Assembly (NCBI GenBank): GCA_027475525.1
Contig: JAMWFC010000065.1
Location: 4,188 to 68,187 of the forward strand
Direction: 5' to 3'
Length of the DNA: 64,000 nt
Source: Macrolepiota albuminosa
Taxonomy: Eukaryota; Basidiomycota; Agaricomycetes; Agaricales; Agaricaceae
Shown here: one piece after another, positions 22,341 to 35,381 of the stretch
Layout: every line of letters starts with the position of its first letter
Position numbering within the stretch: position 1 is the first letter of the stretch
The notes under the pieces: model-generated
The model's database searches: none
What the model saw: the letters and a program-made list of their open reading frames with translations, nothing else
What the model was told of the DNA's origin: nothing
Translations under genes and position numbers: made by a program

Positions 22341-24739
22341 CGCCTTTAAGTATTCTGCTCATCGGGCTTTTCCGTTTGTCGGAAAGAAGCAAGGATGTTT
22401 TTCAGCTTCTTCCATTAGAAAGACATGACCGCACAACGAGATCGCCGTCGGGAACGTGATTTGGTGGACTGCGGACGTGGCAAAGTATAAGTGAGAGATG
22501 AAATTCGAATAGGCGATAACTCGCGGGAAATTAAAGAATTTAGAGATCGCCATGACATCACGAGATCGGGAAAAGCTTATTATCTCCACGACAACAAGGC
22601 GCACGCGCTTGGAATTCGCGTTCGTCGGTCAATTCCAGTAAGAGAACAGCTTAAAAAACAACAACTGTATGACACTCGACACAGCATGTACTAAATTGAC
22701 GTCCGTTTAGATATCGTTTGGTCGGAAAAATGGTTGCGCCAACGTCCCGGAGACACGGGATCACGCCATCCTTATTTAAGAAAGAAAGCACATTGATATC
22801 TTGTTTTAGACAGATTGTAGCTCGGCTCCAGTCAGTCAACAAGCCGAAGCAACTGAAAAAAAGGGGACCAACCACTTGCCTCTTACCCTGCAATCGGCAA
22901 GCATCCATTTTCACAGAGGACATTCTTGCGATACATTCCATAACAGTGGCTGGTCGACGATAGCGGACACCCTCTCATTTCAGCGGTGGAATGCCCCGCT
23001 ACCCATCCTTTGGCCCATGAACCTGAGAAACTTGTTTCAAGGCGGCCATAAGAGCACGGTTCTACTTTGCCTGCGCTTCATATTCCTCCGAAAATGGTTT
23101 ACGTCGGCTTTGGCACATAGTAACTCGCGTTGAAGGCGTCGCAGACCACGCTCTTGACATATCTGAAATTCCACGCCTTATTCGTCTTGCCCTCCTGCCA
23201 AGCGTGGTCGACGACGACAATCTCTGAGCTGCATTATGCACCATCAGACACGAACTAGTTCTTCGAAAGCGTGCTTTTTTCTAGCCCGATCCCATAATCC
23301 TCGTGTATTGATACATACTTGCCGCCTGTTGTCCCTATCCAAGGTAATATGCTTACTTTTAATGACACGCCGTCTGATGATTAGTCCAGGGTGTGAACAA
23401 ACGTGATCACTCTACCACTTTTCCAAGGCGCAAGAGGTCGAGCGGAACACCATTATATATACCATGAGCTACTATTATCGATGAGAATTATGACTTGACT
23501 CATGAAATTTCGATGTTGCTTGATCCCATCAAGTACATGTCTCTGTCTCTTTTTGTTTCCGAAGACTGTCCATTGAAATTTCTTCAGTTTCCGAGGGTTT
23601 ACGACGACGTCCTGGACCTCGCGAAGATCATCATCCGTTTTAAGTGACACAGAAAGCGGGATCTGCTATGTCCTCCGTTCGAACTATTTTGTCACCGCAA
23701 ATACCTTGTATGCATCTGAGCTCGTCAAAAAATTGATACGCAGGAATGATAAAAGACTTGTAAGACTACTCTTCGCTACTGTTGTATCTATTAATATCAA
23801 TAACCTATTTAATAACAGAGAGATTTTGTCCCTAACACGAACCGTGATGATAACTTCAAGGAGGCACAACAGGCAAAAATCGCATCAGAAGGTACGTGTA
23901 CTGAACTTCTCCCTTTCACCAACTCTCTAATATCAGTAGGACAATGAGCGCGAAGTCCTTCGTGGAATCTATATAATCATACCATCTCACCCTCAACACG
24001 AATTACAAGCGACTGAATTTATGGTCGAAGTTGAAACAGTCGAGCACTAGATATAGACCACTGAAGTCGTCAGGACGAACTTGTTCGACAAAATCCATGT
24101 ATACCACAGAAAATCCAGCAAAAACATCCTTAGTAGAGCTCGTTATAACGCATAGGCAGATAAAACAATTCCTTGGCAGAATAACAAGAAAAGGCACAGT
24201 TAGCGCAGAAAGTATTAAATCAGAGATAGTCGGGAGTAAGGCCACGGAAGAAGTCAACAAGCTAAAGAATTATTATAAAGTGTTAGCGCCATGGCAAATC
24301 AAACTTAGACATCTACCACGTAATTAAACCAAGGTGACCTGGGAGAGTTTCTTAAGAAAAAGACAAATGAGGACGAAGAGTGTTAGAACCCAGCAATAAC
24401 ACCTTATTGAACAAGTAGAGGGTCCAAGGAGCGATTTTACTAGAAAACCAGTAATGCGTGGTGTTGCACATGCCGGCAGGAACATCATCCTCATTCAATG
24501 ATATCGGACTGAGAGTCAAACATTGCATCACATACATCGAACTAATTGTACCATAGCTCTGAACTGATTTTCATCCTGAAGTGACAGTCTGGAAGTCGAA
24601 CACGGGGATCAGCTCATGGAGAAACGGAATTACGCGTTCTTTGTCTCTGTATACGCGCTGACGCAAACACGTGTTAACTCCACGTCAGAGACAAATCCCA
24701 CCACTTTGCTTGAATACCGTTTATCTAATTGTGCTTTTC
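22341..24739. other. About 2.4 kb without a confident gene
   Basis: Scattered open frames. A minus-strand stretch at about 23100-23230 (AWQEGKTNKAWNFRYVKSVV) reads like a protein piece but is followed by stops. No clear gene. Confidence 0.3.
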
Positions 24740-26180
24740 ATGGGTTCTTCTCAAAGTATTATCTCTCAGGAAGCTGTTATTACTGTAGCTGTCGTTGCCG
24801 CAGTTGGCTTTGGCTACAGCAAATTCGGACCATCGGCTACGACATCGAACACACCAACGGGTGCAGAAACAAGTGGGAAGAAGGGAAAGAAGAATAAAAA
24901 GGCTTCTGTACCGTCACCTGCATCTGAGCCTTCCGTTTTGTCACCGCCAACCCCGATAGTGGTGCCGTTCCCAGTGGTTATTCCAGGCGGCTTTGATGGT
25001 ACTATCACGCCAGAGCCCGAAGTTCCTTTGTCAGAAAGATCAGGCAAATCCAAAAAAAAGAAGAAGACCAGGGTTGCAAACTCTGCGACGTTGAAGCAGC
25101 CCTATAATGCGAGACCACCTCAAACAGAATCGAAAGTCCAGGCATCTGGTTCGACCCCTTCCACGGACAAGGACATATCAAACAGCACAGAGAAACGCAT
25201 GGTTACAGTTCCACCCAGTACAAGTACTACATCGTCTCCAAAGGCTGCTACTACTCGCCAGCTGAACAAAGTCCAGTCGTCCGTTTCTATCGATACAGAC
25301 GGTTCCTGGACCCGCGTAGAATCGCACCGCACCAAATCCGGGCGCTCTGTGGACAATACTACCACTAGTGCAAGCGAGGCAGATCCTGCAACTGGGACTT
25401 CATCTCCAGTCGTAGAACGTATGGAAATAGACGGGGAGGCCGACATCGATGACGACGATCGCTTCTTTACCCGGTCGTTAAACCCCGAGCAGCGACGTCC
25501 GCTTGCAGAGAGAATGCTTCCTAGGCCTAGGAAGACTGGTGTTGAGAGGTACGCTCATTATCCGTTTTACTGACCTGGTATGCTGAATGACCGACGGTCG
25601 ACTTGCTTTCGACAAGTATGCTCGAAGCACCAGATCACCCAACCCTCTCACGCGTGATGCGTGTATCGCCTCATGTTGTTGAACAGCCTGCGTTGGGCTT
25701 TTCGTGGGGCGATTACGAAGATGCTCATGACGCTGATGTTGATGGGGAGGACGACAACGGGGGATGGGATGTCGTCAAGAGCCGGCGAACTCGTATGTAC
25801 CTTACCTTACCTTACCTTCTCCTCTCGCTACCTCTTAGCGTTTCTCAATTGTCTTTTGTTTTGCATACGATGACTGTTCTCACTCTGCTTCCTTAGGTAC
25901 AATACACCCCTCGACTTCTGAACCATCTCCATCGCAAACAAAGCAGAAGAAAATTCCAGAAACGCTTTCTAAACGTCAACGACAGAATGCCGCGCGGCGA
26001 GAGACCCAGAAAGCGTTGAAAGAAGAGGCGGAGCACCAAAGGCGCGCGACTCTTGCAAGGCATCAACGGGAGTTGGAAAACGAGAGGATGAAGGAGCAGA
26101 CAAGAGGAAGGGCAGGAAAGAAAGTTAGTGGGGGGATGAAGGCTGTTGTATCGGACACTGGGAAGTTTGTTTGGGAGTAG
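24740..26180 (+). CDS. Conserved-looking basic disordered protein with N-terminal membrane segment
   Basis: Exons 24740-25548, 25617-25792 and 25897-26180 join in frame to 422 codons; intron 1 has the branch TACTGAC and intron 2 ends CCTTAG. The start MGSSQS was chosen because it begins the frame and is followed by a hydrophobic segment (VITVAVVAAVGFGY, residues about 11-27). Next come Lys-rich clusters (KKGKKNKK, KSKKKKK), Ser/Thr/Pro-rich linker, SWTRVESHRTKSGR, then GFSWGDYED and GGWDVVKSRR. The C-terminal 90 residues are a charged helix (KRQRQNAARRETQKALKEEA) ending GGMKAVVSDTGKFVWE. The repeated 'W..V.S.R' pattern and the tail are typical of a conserved basidiomycete protein of unknown function. 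It could be an ER-anchored ribosome- or RNA-associated factor, but that is a guess from composition. Confidence 0.75.
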
Positions 26181-27547
26181 TGCAAAGCGCAACGGCCGAA
26201 AGAAAAAGAAGTATGTCATCTCCAGCATTCATATCATCAAAGTGAAATGAACAAAGATCTTTTCAGATTGTCTGGATTTAGGAACCTTGGTTGATTGATA
26301 TCTTTGGTCACCTATAACAACCGACGAAAGCTCAGCCTGGATTAGGCTTGTTATGGTTAACTATTCGCAGTACGCCAGTGAGACATTCATTACATCAGTT
26401 TACAAAAGGTGCGGATTCGGTACAACTTCCATTACATTGTTTCTTGTCGTGAACCTGGGTTTGTACCAGAACCATGATGAAACCCTTCAACAAGACCAGT
26501 TTTGTTCTGTCTTATACGGAGACTCGATGGTCACATGTCCCGAAGCTCTTGTAAGTCGATTGTCGACATCCGATTGTTATCGATTGTTATCAGCAGTTAT
26601 TCCGACAGCTTGTATACAGCTGTATAAGCATGGAATACATTATGACTCAGGATAGAATAGAAAGCTGGGGAACGAAGTAAGTCTGGAGAGAAGTGATACA
26701 GGGCCTATCGAAGATCAAGCCATGACCTAACTGACGATCAAGGATGATTAACACGGCGGCAAAAGGAGGATGAAGCTGCTTAAATGCGTCCATGGCTTAT
26801 TGATGGGCAGTCGTTACCTGGATTGCCACATTAGAGGCGTGCAGTTGCCCACCCACAAGAACTTAGTTCTAGAGCGGAATCGGGAGCCTGCAAACGATGT
26901 CGGTGGTAATGAAGTATGTATATATTTTTGTTGTCCGACACCATGTACAGTACGAAGTACAATTCATAAAGAAGATAAATCTACGTTGTGGTGAGTGCAT
27001 CCAGGTGGGAGGAAAAGAGAGAGTACGTGCCATGGAATCGTGCTCTTGTGAATTCTTAACATATGGAAGAGTGTGAGAAGCATAAGATGGTGTGTCAAAC
27101 CAACTCAATTAGGCTCCTTCGGTCTTCTTCCATTTGTGTTCAATCTTCAGATTTCTGTACATACGACAAAAATCAGGGTTTTCGATCCGATGTTTGCGCC
27201 GGCACTGCCCTTGCTACCGGTTTTCACCTTCAGCTTCTGTTTCGTGAATGAACCGACCATAGGTTGGTCAGTGTGCTGTCCGATTAACGTCGGCCGAAAA
27301 TAGTCTATCTGGTCTCATGGTACCAGATGCCGTTATTGCTCAACCGGCAAGGACCGAATGGATCTTGATCCAAATAACCCTCATGGGGAGGACTTCGGCA
27401 TTTGCCGACATTGGTTGCCAATTGCTGTCCGTGGACACCGGCACCAGGTACTCGAGACCTCGCCCCCCGGACTGTAGAGGTGCTCTTCCTTCGTATACTG
27501 TTTCATTACCATGCTGAAATTATTGAACAAAGGCTCTATCAGTACAT
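26181..27547. other. About 1.4 kb intergenic
   Basis: No supported gene. Probably holds the 3' region of the preceding gene and the promoter of the next. Confidence 0.35.
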
Positions 27548-29056
27548 ATGAACGGTTACTTGAATCCAGTTAACGGGTCATCCGTCATATCTGCCCACAG
27601 TGTTCCCAACTCTTTGCAGTGCGCGCTTAAGAGCGCCCCCGAGCCGCTGAAGCGGACTCCATCGACGTCAAAGAGTCCTACTATCTCGTCAGAGACCATC
27701 TTATCCGATGGGAAGGCCAAGGTTCCGAACGCGAACGGAATCAGCTCGTCTTTTGATCTGGACATGCAGCGCCAACTTGAGGACTATAATCGATCTATCA
27801 CAATCGTGGTCTGGTATAGGGCCGGGACAGAGCCGATACGTTTGCACTACATGAATCCCACCTTCCCCTACTTCCAACTACTGCAGCTGGAAATGCTTGT
27901 TAAAGATTTAGCCTTGATGGCTGGGTCATTTATTGATACCTATAATCCACATTCTGGGACTTGGGAGCAACACACGATGGCATCGGTGCGTCGAGTGACT
28001 ACACAACAACGTATTCTGTATAAAACACGGAGGAGCCTTCTCGATGGTTTGAGCGAGCACGATTGCCCTGGACTTCCTCAAGAAGTAGCAGCACAAGCGC
28101 CAGCCCAGTTCCAAGCTCCTTCAGTACCACCAAATGAACAATCTACTGCGGCCGCAGTACCGTCACTGCGAAAGCGCGCCGCGCCGGATGACTCTTCATT
28201 GGAGCCACAGAAGGTTCATGTACCAAATTACTACTACCCGGCCCACCTTGCTACCCCGTCTGCAAACGGTCAGGTCCCTTCATCGATTACCGAGCCTCCC
28301 AGTGTAATTTATGTAAACAGCTCATACTCTTCATACCCTTCCCAGATGTTTTATCCTACTCCGACTTCGGCTCCGGCTCCAGCGCCGGCTACAACTGCTG
28401 CACAAACCCCCGCACCTGCCCATACTCCTTTAGCCTCATCTCCATCTCCAGCTCCCATTGCGGCCTCTTCACCAACACCTGATCCCGCATTATCTCCAAG
28501 CATATCGAACCAGGCTGAACCGTCGACCCCGTCGACATCTGGATCCCTGCCCCCCATCCCATACCATCCTCATCCTCCTCTCAAGCGCTGGCCAAACGAT
28601 TATACTGTGTCCGAGTTGACCAATGGTTTCCGTATGATGGAAGCTCTTGTACGTGACGGAGGTGGCCGTGGGTCAGGTACTGTAGGCATGACTCAGCGCG
28701 CGGCGTTTGAACGCGTTTTCGGAAGCCGATATGTTAAGAGCACGGTTTGTCGCCACCGTGGTGTGTGGCGCAAAGCTGCCGGTCCGTTGAGAGAACAATT
28801 TGAGAGGATGGGAACAGATGAACGAGCTTGCTGGGGAGAGTTTGTCAGGCGCGTCGAGGGTAGACCGCCGGGTAAGGCGGCTCAAGTTCAGATGCAGATG
28901 CAGAACGTAGGTGTCTATCAGCCCCATGCGGGTAGCGAGATTGCGGTTGTCACGGAACCTCGACCACAACCTGAGGTGGCACAACCTCCTGCGGACGAGC
29001 CTGCTATGGCTTCGTTGCAGTGCCCTGACGGACAGGGGTCCGCAGCGTTTGGATAA
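27548..29056 (+). CDS. Uncharacterised 502-aa Ala/Pro-rich protein with conserved C-terminal domain
   Basis: A single-exon frame from ATG 27548 to TAA 29056. The N-terminal half has a compact region (about residues 75-165: QLEDYNRSITIVVWYRAG ... VRRVTTQQRILYKTRRSLLDG). The middle (about 235-345) is Pro/Ala/Ser-rich low complexity. Residues about 348-440 form a second compact region with WPNDYTVSELTNGFRMMEAL, AAFERVFGSRYVKSTVCRHR and ERACWGEFVRRVEGRPPGK. The mixture of low complexity and a basic, Trp/Arg-rich domain suggests a nuclear regulator, but no named DNA-binding fold could be assigned. Alternative start codons inside the frame are possible. Confidence 0.7.
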   Translation: MNGYLNPVNGSSVISAHSVPNSLQCALKSAPEPLKRTPSTSKSPTISSETILSDGKAKVPNANGISSSFDLDMQRQLEDYNRSITIVVWYRAGTEPIRLHYMNPTFPYFQLLQLEMLVKDLALMAGSFIDTYNPHSGTWEQHTMASVRRVTTQQRILYKTRRSLLDGLSEHDCPGLPQEVAAQAPAQFQAPSVPPNEQSTAAAVPSLRKRAAPDDSSLEPQKVHVPNYYYPAHLATPSANGQVPSSITEPPSVIYVNSSYSSYPSQMFYPTPTSAPAPAPATTAAQTPAPAHTPLASSPSPAPIAASSPTPDPALSPSISNQAEPSTPSTSGSLPPIPYHPHPPLKRWPNDYTVSELTNGFRMMEALVRDGGGRGSGTVGMTQRAAFERVFGSRYVKSTVCRHRGVWRKAAGPLREQFERMGTDERACWGEFVRRVEGRPPGKAAQVQMQMQNVGVYQPHAGSEIAVVTEPRPQPEVAQPPADEPAMASLQCPDGQGSAAFG

Positions 29057-29556
29057 CTGTGGTCGCCTCGGTAAACCCGACCCTGGGTAGACGTTTCATC
29101 TGGATACATACTACATATCATCATTTGCCCCACTCTATATCCGTATCATTTCCATGTCGTCATTCTCATATACCATTGTACATGTATTGCTTATCTCTGT
29201 GATAATATGTAAGCCCTGGAGGGAGTAGTTGAGCTGAAGCCTGAAGAATGTACTCGAACTGAAATGAGAGTCTATTGCAAGTCCGGACTCTAAGTTACTA
29301 ATAATTTGCCTTGTTTTTGATCTGGGTACCCCACGTTTGACAATGATAGTGTAATATCACAATCATAAATCACGGCTTTGCTCTTGGCCACCACTGTCGG
29401 CAATTCCATGGATTCCGCTCACAACTCGGACTTGCTTTCAAGGTTCAATAAGTCGGAGTTCTACACACATATTCGTTGTTTCCTTTTCATCCCTTTCCAT
29501 CCCTTGCACTTCCGTTAATCTCTATGACCGTGATATGGGGTTTTGACTTGTCGAAA
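29057..29556. other. 500-bp intergenic region
   Basis: AT-rich spacer between two plus-strand genes. No gene seen. Confidence 0.4.
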
Positions 29557-30592
29557 ATGCATTGGGGGGCGTTCCGGCGCTCTGAGATGTACAATAAGAA
29601 GTGGTATATGAGACGGCTACGATTCAGTGAGTCTCGAAAATTCTTTTGTTGAAACTCTCGCGTGCTCAAGAAACGTAGTTTTTTATCAGGTATGTCAGCC
29701 GTATGGATGTAAAACCCCGATCTCAGCTTTACCGTACAGCTAGCAATGAACGTGTGTCTCGCTGCAGAGGTGCGAGGTGTACAGTGTTTCGCATTCATGT
29801 ACTATTCTGAACTCGCAAACAGTGTACCGCGACATATTCGCTATCCAAATACGAAGATCTGCAGCGCCATATTGCAGATTATACTCATAACGCTGCTAAG
29901 GTCCACAACAACGACATAATCGCCGCAGAATGTCTTACGATAGTATTCTGCGTACTCGTTGCTACTCTATTCGGCGCGGATTTCTTTTTCCTCGTCTTCT
30001 GGCCCGAACGCAAGTATCCCAAATGGTATAATATTGCACGGTTAGGATGCGGGCTCTTCATAGTTATGGGCCTATGGGCTTCAGCGTTAGCCAGCACGGC
30101 ATGTCACTTGATCTCTCATCTATCATATGATGATAATTGAAGCCTCGGTCACAGGTATTTGTGGCAGCACACGTAGCTGATTTCACGGGCGTCGATGAAC
30201 AGACTAAGCATAGCATACTAGACATATACTACAGGCCACCACTAGGTAATTTTCATTAGTTTTTGATGAGTACTTCGATGACAATGTCTGGTGATAGCGT
30301 ACCGCCATTGGCCGACGAATATTGCCTACGTTGTTCTCCTCTGGCTGGGCCTAGTGTTTACAGGTTGCGCGTAAGAACAAAAAATTCCATATGGGTCTTC
30401 TCCTGACGATTACTCTGCCACAGACTAATTACAATGTGGCTGGGTGTGATACACGAAGGAAATAGCGGAACTGGATCGAGAACCGTGCAGCCCCTTTCGG
30501 AATACGATGATGCACCGCTACAAAGGGATAAGGACACCCGTGCGAGTTCGTCCGAAATACGTAGGACGCCCAATAGCATCGATAATGTCTGA
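29557..30592 (+). CDS. Four-segment (MARVEL-like) integral membrane protein
   Basis: Seven exons, 29557-29626, 29679-29689 (11 nt), 29740-29769 (30 nt), 29823-30098, 30155-30245, 30298-30370 and 30424-30592, join in frame to 239 codons. Hydrophobic segments: LRFIFYQLAMNVCLAAECTA (weak), AAECLTIVFCVLVATLFGAD, GCGLFIVMGLWASALASTAV and TNIAYVVLLWLGLVFTGCAL. The stretch DFFFLVFWPERKYPKWYN between segments two and three is characteristic of a basidiomycete membrane family related in layout to MARVEL proteins. The C-terminal 45 residues are hydrophilic and likely cytosolic. Intron 4 (30099-30154) must begin GCATGT for the frames to join, a second GC-AG intron in this window. The start is the ATG that opens the first joinable frame; function is unknown. 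Confidence 0.75.
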
Positions 30593-33079
30593 TCCTCTCA
30601 CGCATATATTTTCCCCTCTCTTCAAAATTCTGGTCCCTCTCCATTTTAGAAAGCGAGACTGCGTGTATCATTCCTATATACCATAAACGTGACACCACCA
30701 TCGGGCTATTCGTCCGTACGATGGCCAATTATGTTCTTGTTCTTAACCTTTGATGTCGCCGAAGAATCATTATGCAGCGTGATAATCAAAATGATGATAA
30801 AACAGTACGAGAAATGTGGCGAATCCTTCCAGCAGACTTGCTATTTGAGGATCGTTGAAACAAACGCTCATCACCAGATGGAACATGAACTCTTTGTCTT
30901 ATCATCTTCTTTGATAGTAGATAGCTTCAGCAAGGTAGACGAAGACTATAGCCACCAGCGACACGCGTACCAAGGACAATACGTATCCAGTCATTCCATG
31001 CGGGGCAATATCATAAGAACCATGCATGATCATCATGCACAGTAGAAGGAACATGTTCTTCCGATCTTCATGTTGGAAGGATTTGTTTTCTCCTTCCTGA
31101 TTGGACCCGAAGTCAATCCAACCTTTCATCGGCTATGGAGGTAGCCGAAGGCCACCGCACTCAACTGCAAAACTAAGACAAAGCGCTTCTATGATCGAGA
31201 AGTATTCACAGCTGTGTTAATTGTTCAATGAAAATTGCAAACCATATTTCAATGTGACATGGATATCATAGTCATTGTATTGCATGTATGCAGCATTTCT
31301 AAACCACTCAAGAACAAAGCGAGGTAGTTTAAGATGTCTGCACTGCGGTAAGTGTCTTCCCTCAAATGAGATATGGAGTCCTGCTCCTCTCATTTGTCTT
31401 GCCTGAGCCTGTGGCTAAGACGGACAATATCCGACTTCATTTTACTGTCAGAACCTCACACCAACTACAAGGGCAAAACACAAACAGTTTATTGCGCCCA
31501 AAAGATCTCGGAAGATTCTAGTATATGGGAAAGGAAGACTCAGTCACTCAAAATGGTGTTGAACAATATCAATGCCGGAAGTGAACTCATAATCATGCTG
31601 ACCAAAGGGGAGTATGCACTTTTTGCCGCTGGTCACACAAGTTCTAAAGAAGGAAAATGGCTGTTGTTCGTTCTCCGGACATGCCGCATGCATTATCCAT
31701 CCCAATATAGAGCTAAAGCGTTAAGCTAATAATAATACTCAACGTTAGGCGTGTGGAAAATCATGAAGTTTCTCTGCGTAGCATTGATTTGTCAGGGGCT
31801 GCGACACAGATTCAAGCATTTTCATCGCCGGATCTTAGGAAGATGGATGAGATTTCAACGAGCATACATGTCTTCAATATAAAGGTTTCCGGAGGTATAA
31901 AGCGACTAAAAACAAAAGGACAAGCTTATCCATCAGAAGTCCGCAAATTAACACATCAGGCTAGAGGGTAGGGGCAAGTTTCATCACCTCCGATTGCTAT
32001 CTCTTCAAGAGGCCATAAAGGACAGAGATTGATAATTGTAAGAGTACGACATACCGGTGAATGCACACAAAAGGTTCCTAGTTGAGAAAGCGAAGAGATT
32101 AGGCCCTAATCATTAGGGCCGAAGGAATGGGTCCGCGCCTTCGTCCTCGATTGGAATTTTTGACGGAAACAGAATTTTTGACGGAAACAGAATTTTTGGT
32201 GCACTTGGTTTCTGACGGGATTGAAGGGGAGCAGCAGGTATTAGCCAGCATGTTCCTTATTACCCAAATAGTATACTTGAAATTCGGAAGCCACAAGCGA
32301 AAAATTATTACCAAGGTATGATCGTAACTTATTTCAGCGTCAACCACATAACATGAATGTAAACATCTTCTTCCTTCTAAGACAGAGGACAATGGAGACC
32401 AAAAGACTCTGAACATATGCTAGTAGGCAAGAAACATCCGTAACCATCTAGATTTTGTAGCCAGTGAGGCGCAAAGTCTGTAATGGTAAATGGCGACTCG
32501 CCAGCGATGGATTTTAAACCCATATAGAATTACTGTTCTCGCACGAGTAGACATCGTCGTTATGTACAGCTGAGTGCTGCCAAATGATATCAGATGAGGT
32601 CTTATCGTCTGGGAAGAACCGAAGTGTCCGGATTGATGATCCTCGAGAACTTGCCCCCGGCTCGGAAGACGCCGTTGACGGGTTTCATGTTCCAGCCCTA
32701 AGCCTTGTGCGAGATGGTCAGCGTTAGGTCGACCACGAAGTCGCAGAATCTCTCAGGCAGCCAAGAAGACCAAGAGAAGACGGGCGTGAGGAAAGCTAAT
32801 GGAGTGGGAAATACCGAGATGAGACGGTTCCCCGAAACTGGATCTCGACAGATCAGATAGGTACAGCTTGAGAGAAATTGTCCACGTTCGGTTGGTGTTA
32901 GGACGACAGCCAAGAGATGCTGATCCAATCCGGCGCCCTTTGGCCTTGTTATTGCCATCGGCAATACCATGCCGCGACGTTGGTTGGAAAGCAAAAAGAC
33001 CGGACTTGGTAGAATCCTTCAAACACAGAATCAGCCATCTTTCGCGCGCTCACTCGCACTACTTCTCTCTAGCTATACT
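30593..33079. other. About 2.5 kb without a supported gene
   Basis: Short open frames only. A minus-strand piece at 31129-30902 has one hydrophobic stretch (YVLSLVRVSLVAIVFVYLAE). At 32150-32200 an 18-bp unit (GACGGAAACAGAATTTTT) is repeated. No consistent gene model was found. Confidence 0.35.
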
Positions 33080-34819
33080 ATGGGCAGGAGAAAGATAGAA
33101 ATTCAACCGATCACGGTGAGTGTTTCTCGTTTGATGCTTAGAAGACAATCGGGATTATCCCTTTTTGAACTCCCTAATTAACCTCAACCTTCCTTGCGCC
33201 TGGTGTACTTGACTAATACCTTCATATATAGCATGAAAGAAACCGCTCTGTAACTTTCCTCAAGGTAAATTATCATCTCATTCGGCCGCAATTGTTTGCT
33301 ATTTTTGACCGAAATCTTGATCTTCGCACCAATTGTATTCCTGTTGGATCTTTTTTTGCGATAATCATTCTCAGCGAAAAAATGGTCTCTTCAAGAAGGC
33401 CTACGAGCTTGGGGTTCTATGCTCTGTCGACGTTGCCGTCATTGTGTTCGGTGGGTTGCCTTGGTTCAATGACAGTAAGAGAGCCTTTTTGACCCTCAGA
33501 AAACATAGAGGAACGCCCAGGCCACCATGTGAAGCTCTTCCAGTACTGTTCAACGGATGTCCAAAACATCATTCAACGCCATATTCGTGTATGTTCTTCC
33601 TCTCGTTGGGACTGGAGCTTGATATTTGTTACATTAGCACGATGGGGAGAAGGATACACGCGGTCCTGCTGACTTCACATCAGGAGCGGCAACTAAATTA
33701 GAAGAGGCAGACGTTGATATGGCCGAAGATGAGGATGATGACGAAGAAGTAGTCTCATCTCTCTCCGGAAGAGGATCAACAAAGCGGAGGGGTGATGGCC
33801 TACATCTCGACGTAAATAATTTTCACCTACGCCACCGATTCTTCCGACATTGACTTGGCCTCGTGCAGACCGACTATATGCCCCAACGCTCATTAAGTAG
33901 TCCTCACTCTTTCCCGCCAAACCCAGCGGCATCAATGATTCAGAGGCAAGGTTTTTCTCAGCGAAGCAACATGCCACAACGCCACTATGAACCGGAGAGC
34001 CATCATCCTCACATACCCACAGAAAGACATCAGATATCCCCTGTTCAATCAAAACGACCGCGAATAGGTATGGAATCACCACATACACCTACTTTGGGGA
34101 TGTACAGCAACCAGCCGTTCCGGGTCCCTGGACAATCTTCGTCGCTGACACAAGCCTCGTCCCACAGTCATATGCAGACACAGCAGTCGCCTTATACCGA
34201 TTACCCATCTTTTGCACCGCCTTCAAATTCACAGACATTTGGGTCTTTGCATCCAGGTACATCGCGCGACAGATCCACGAGTGCCAGTGATCGAGCAATC
34301 GGCGGGCTGACAGGAGCACGTACCGTCTATGGAAATATTGCACCAGCTAGCACTAGTTCCAGTGGAAGAGGACCGGATTTTGGTTTCATTGGTGGCGCAG
34401 ATGATGGGCGAAGGCGTTCTGCGACAACATCCAGTGCTGGGTCAAGTCTAGGTTTGGATTGGCCATCTTCAAAAACTGGTCATATAGCACAGCCTATGGA
34501 GCGTGACCGCAGATCTGAACCGGAGAAAGAACGCCCTGTCGAGCGTACAGCATCCGGATCCTCAGGAGGAGCGAATCCTGCGGCTGGTTCCAGTGCAGGA
34601 GGATCTGGCTGGTTGGACTTTCTATCTGGAAACGGTACTACCAGTTCTGGAGTAGCTAATACAGGAGTACCAAGTGCTACCTCCCCAGGAGGACTCAGTT
34701 GGGAAAGAGGGTCGTCCAATCGTATACGCGCCGGTGGACCGGAGGAAGGTGCTGGGGAGATGGATGCACTTTCGTTGTTTGGCATGAACTCTAGCGAAAC
34801 GAAAAAAGACGTTGGATGA
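33080..34819 (+). CDS. RLM1: MADS-box transcription factor, Rlm1/MEF2 type
   Basis: Exons 33080-33115, 33232-33264, 33375-33450, 33500-33588, 33638-33811 and 33869-34819 join in frame to 452 codons. Residues 1-60 are a complete MADS domain: [63 protein letters not shown]. The basic MGRRKIEI start and the following [20 protein letters not shown] segment match MEF2-like factors of the Rlm1 branch, which act downstream of the cell-wall-integrity MAP kinase. An acidic run ([10 protein letters not shown]) follows at about 120-130. The rest is long Ser/Pro/Gln-rich sequence ending [18 protein letters not shown], with many SP/TP sites as expected for a MAPK target. The four exons that split the MADS domain are a usual fungal arrangement. 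Everything is intact. Confidence 0.92.
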
Positions 34820-35381
34820 CGATTGCTGAGATAAGTCGTATGCACGGGAAAATCGAGGTACAAGGGGGTTGCCAGAACTAAATCTATGCGAGATCTTGTC
34901 ATGTTTACGTAGTACAAAAACTTTGCTGATCGACGAGTCACTAATTATATTTGATTTCTCTATGAAAGTGATTATGCGTCCTGAACAACATCCTTGTTTC
35001 ATCAATGGCTCTCCTATTCGCTTGGTATTTGTGAATGCTAACAACCTGTAGAGACCTAGTGTGATCAGTCTGAGTTCTGGAAACAATTCAACCCAAAAAG
35101 AATCAGTATGAGGGATGCCCAGTATTGCCAGGTGATCTCTGGATGTGTGCACTACTTTTCGCCTCCAATGCAGGCTTCAAACCGGCACGACTTCAGACAT
35201 CTGATGGGCCGTTCCAATCGGACGGAATGTCGAGATCCTATCTCTTAGGTGGTTGCAGATAACGTTTAACGCGGAGGAATTCCGGTAATTTATATAATCA
35301 ATTTGGTAGACTTATACATTGAAGAACATGGTTTTAAATTTGGCCGCAAGGACTGACTTAGCTAGTTACCTTGCATCAACA
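34820..35381. other. Intergenic region, composition shifts to AT-rich
   Basis: No gene. Past about 35.2 kb the sequence becomes AT-rich and CpG-poor, marking the entry to the repeat block. Confidence 0.4.
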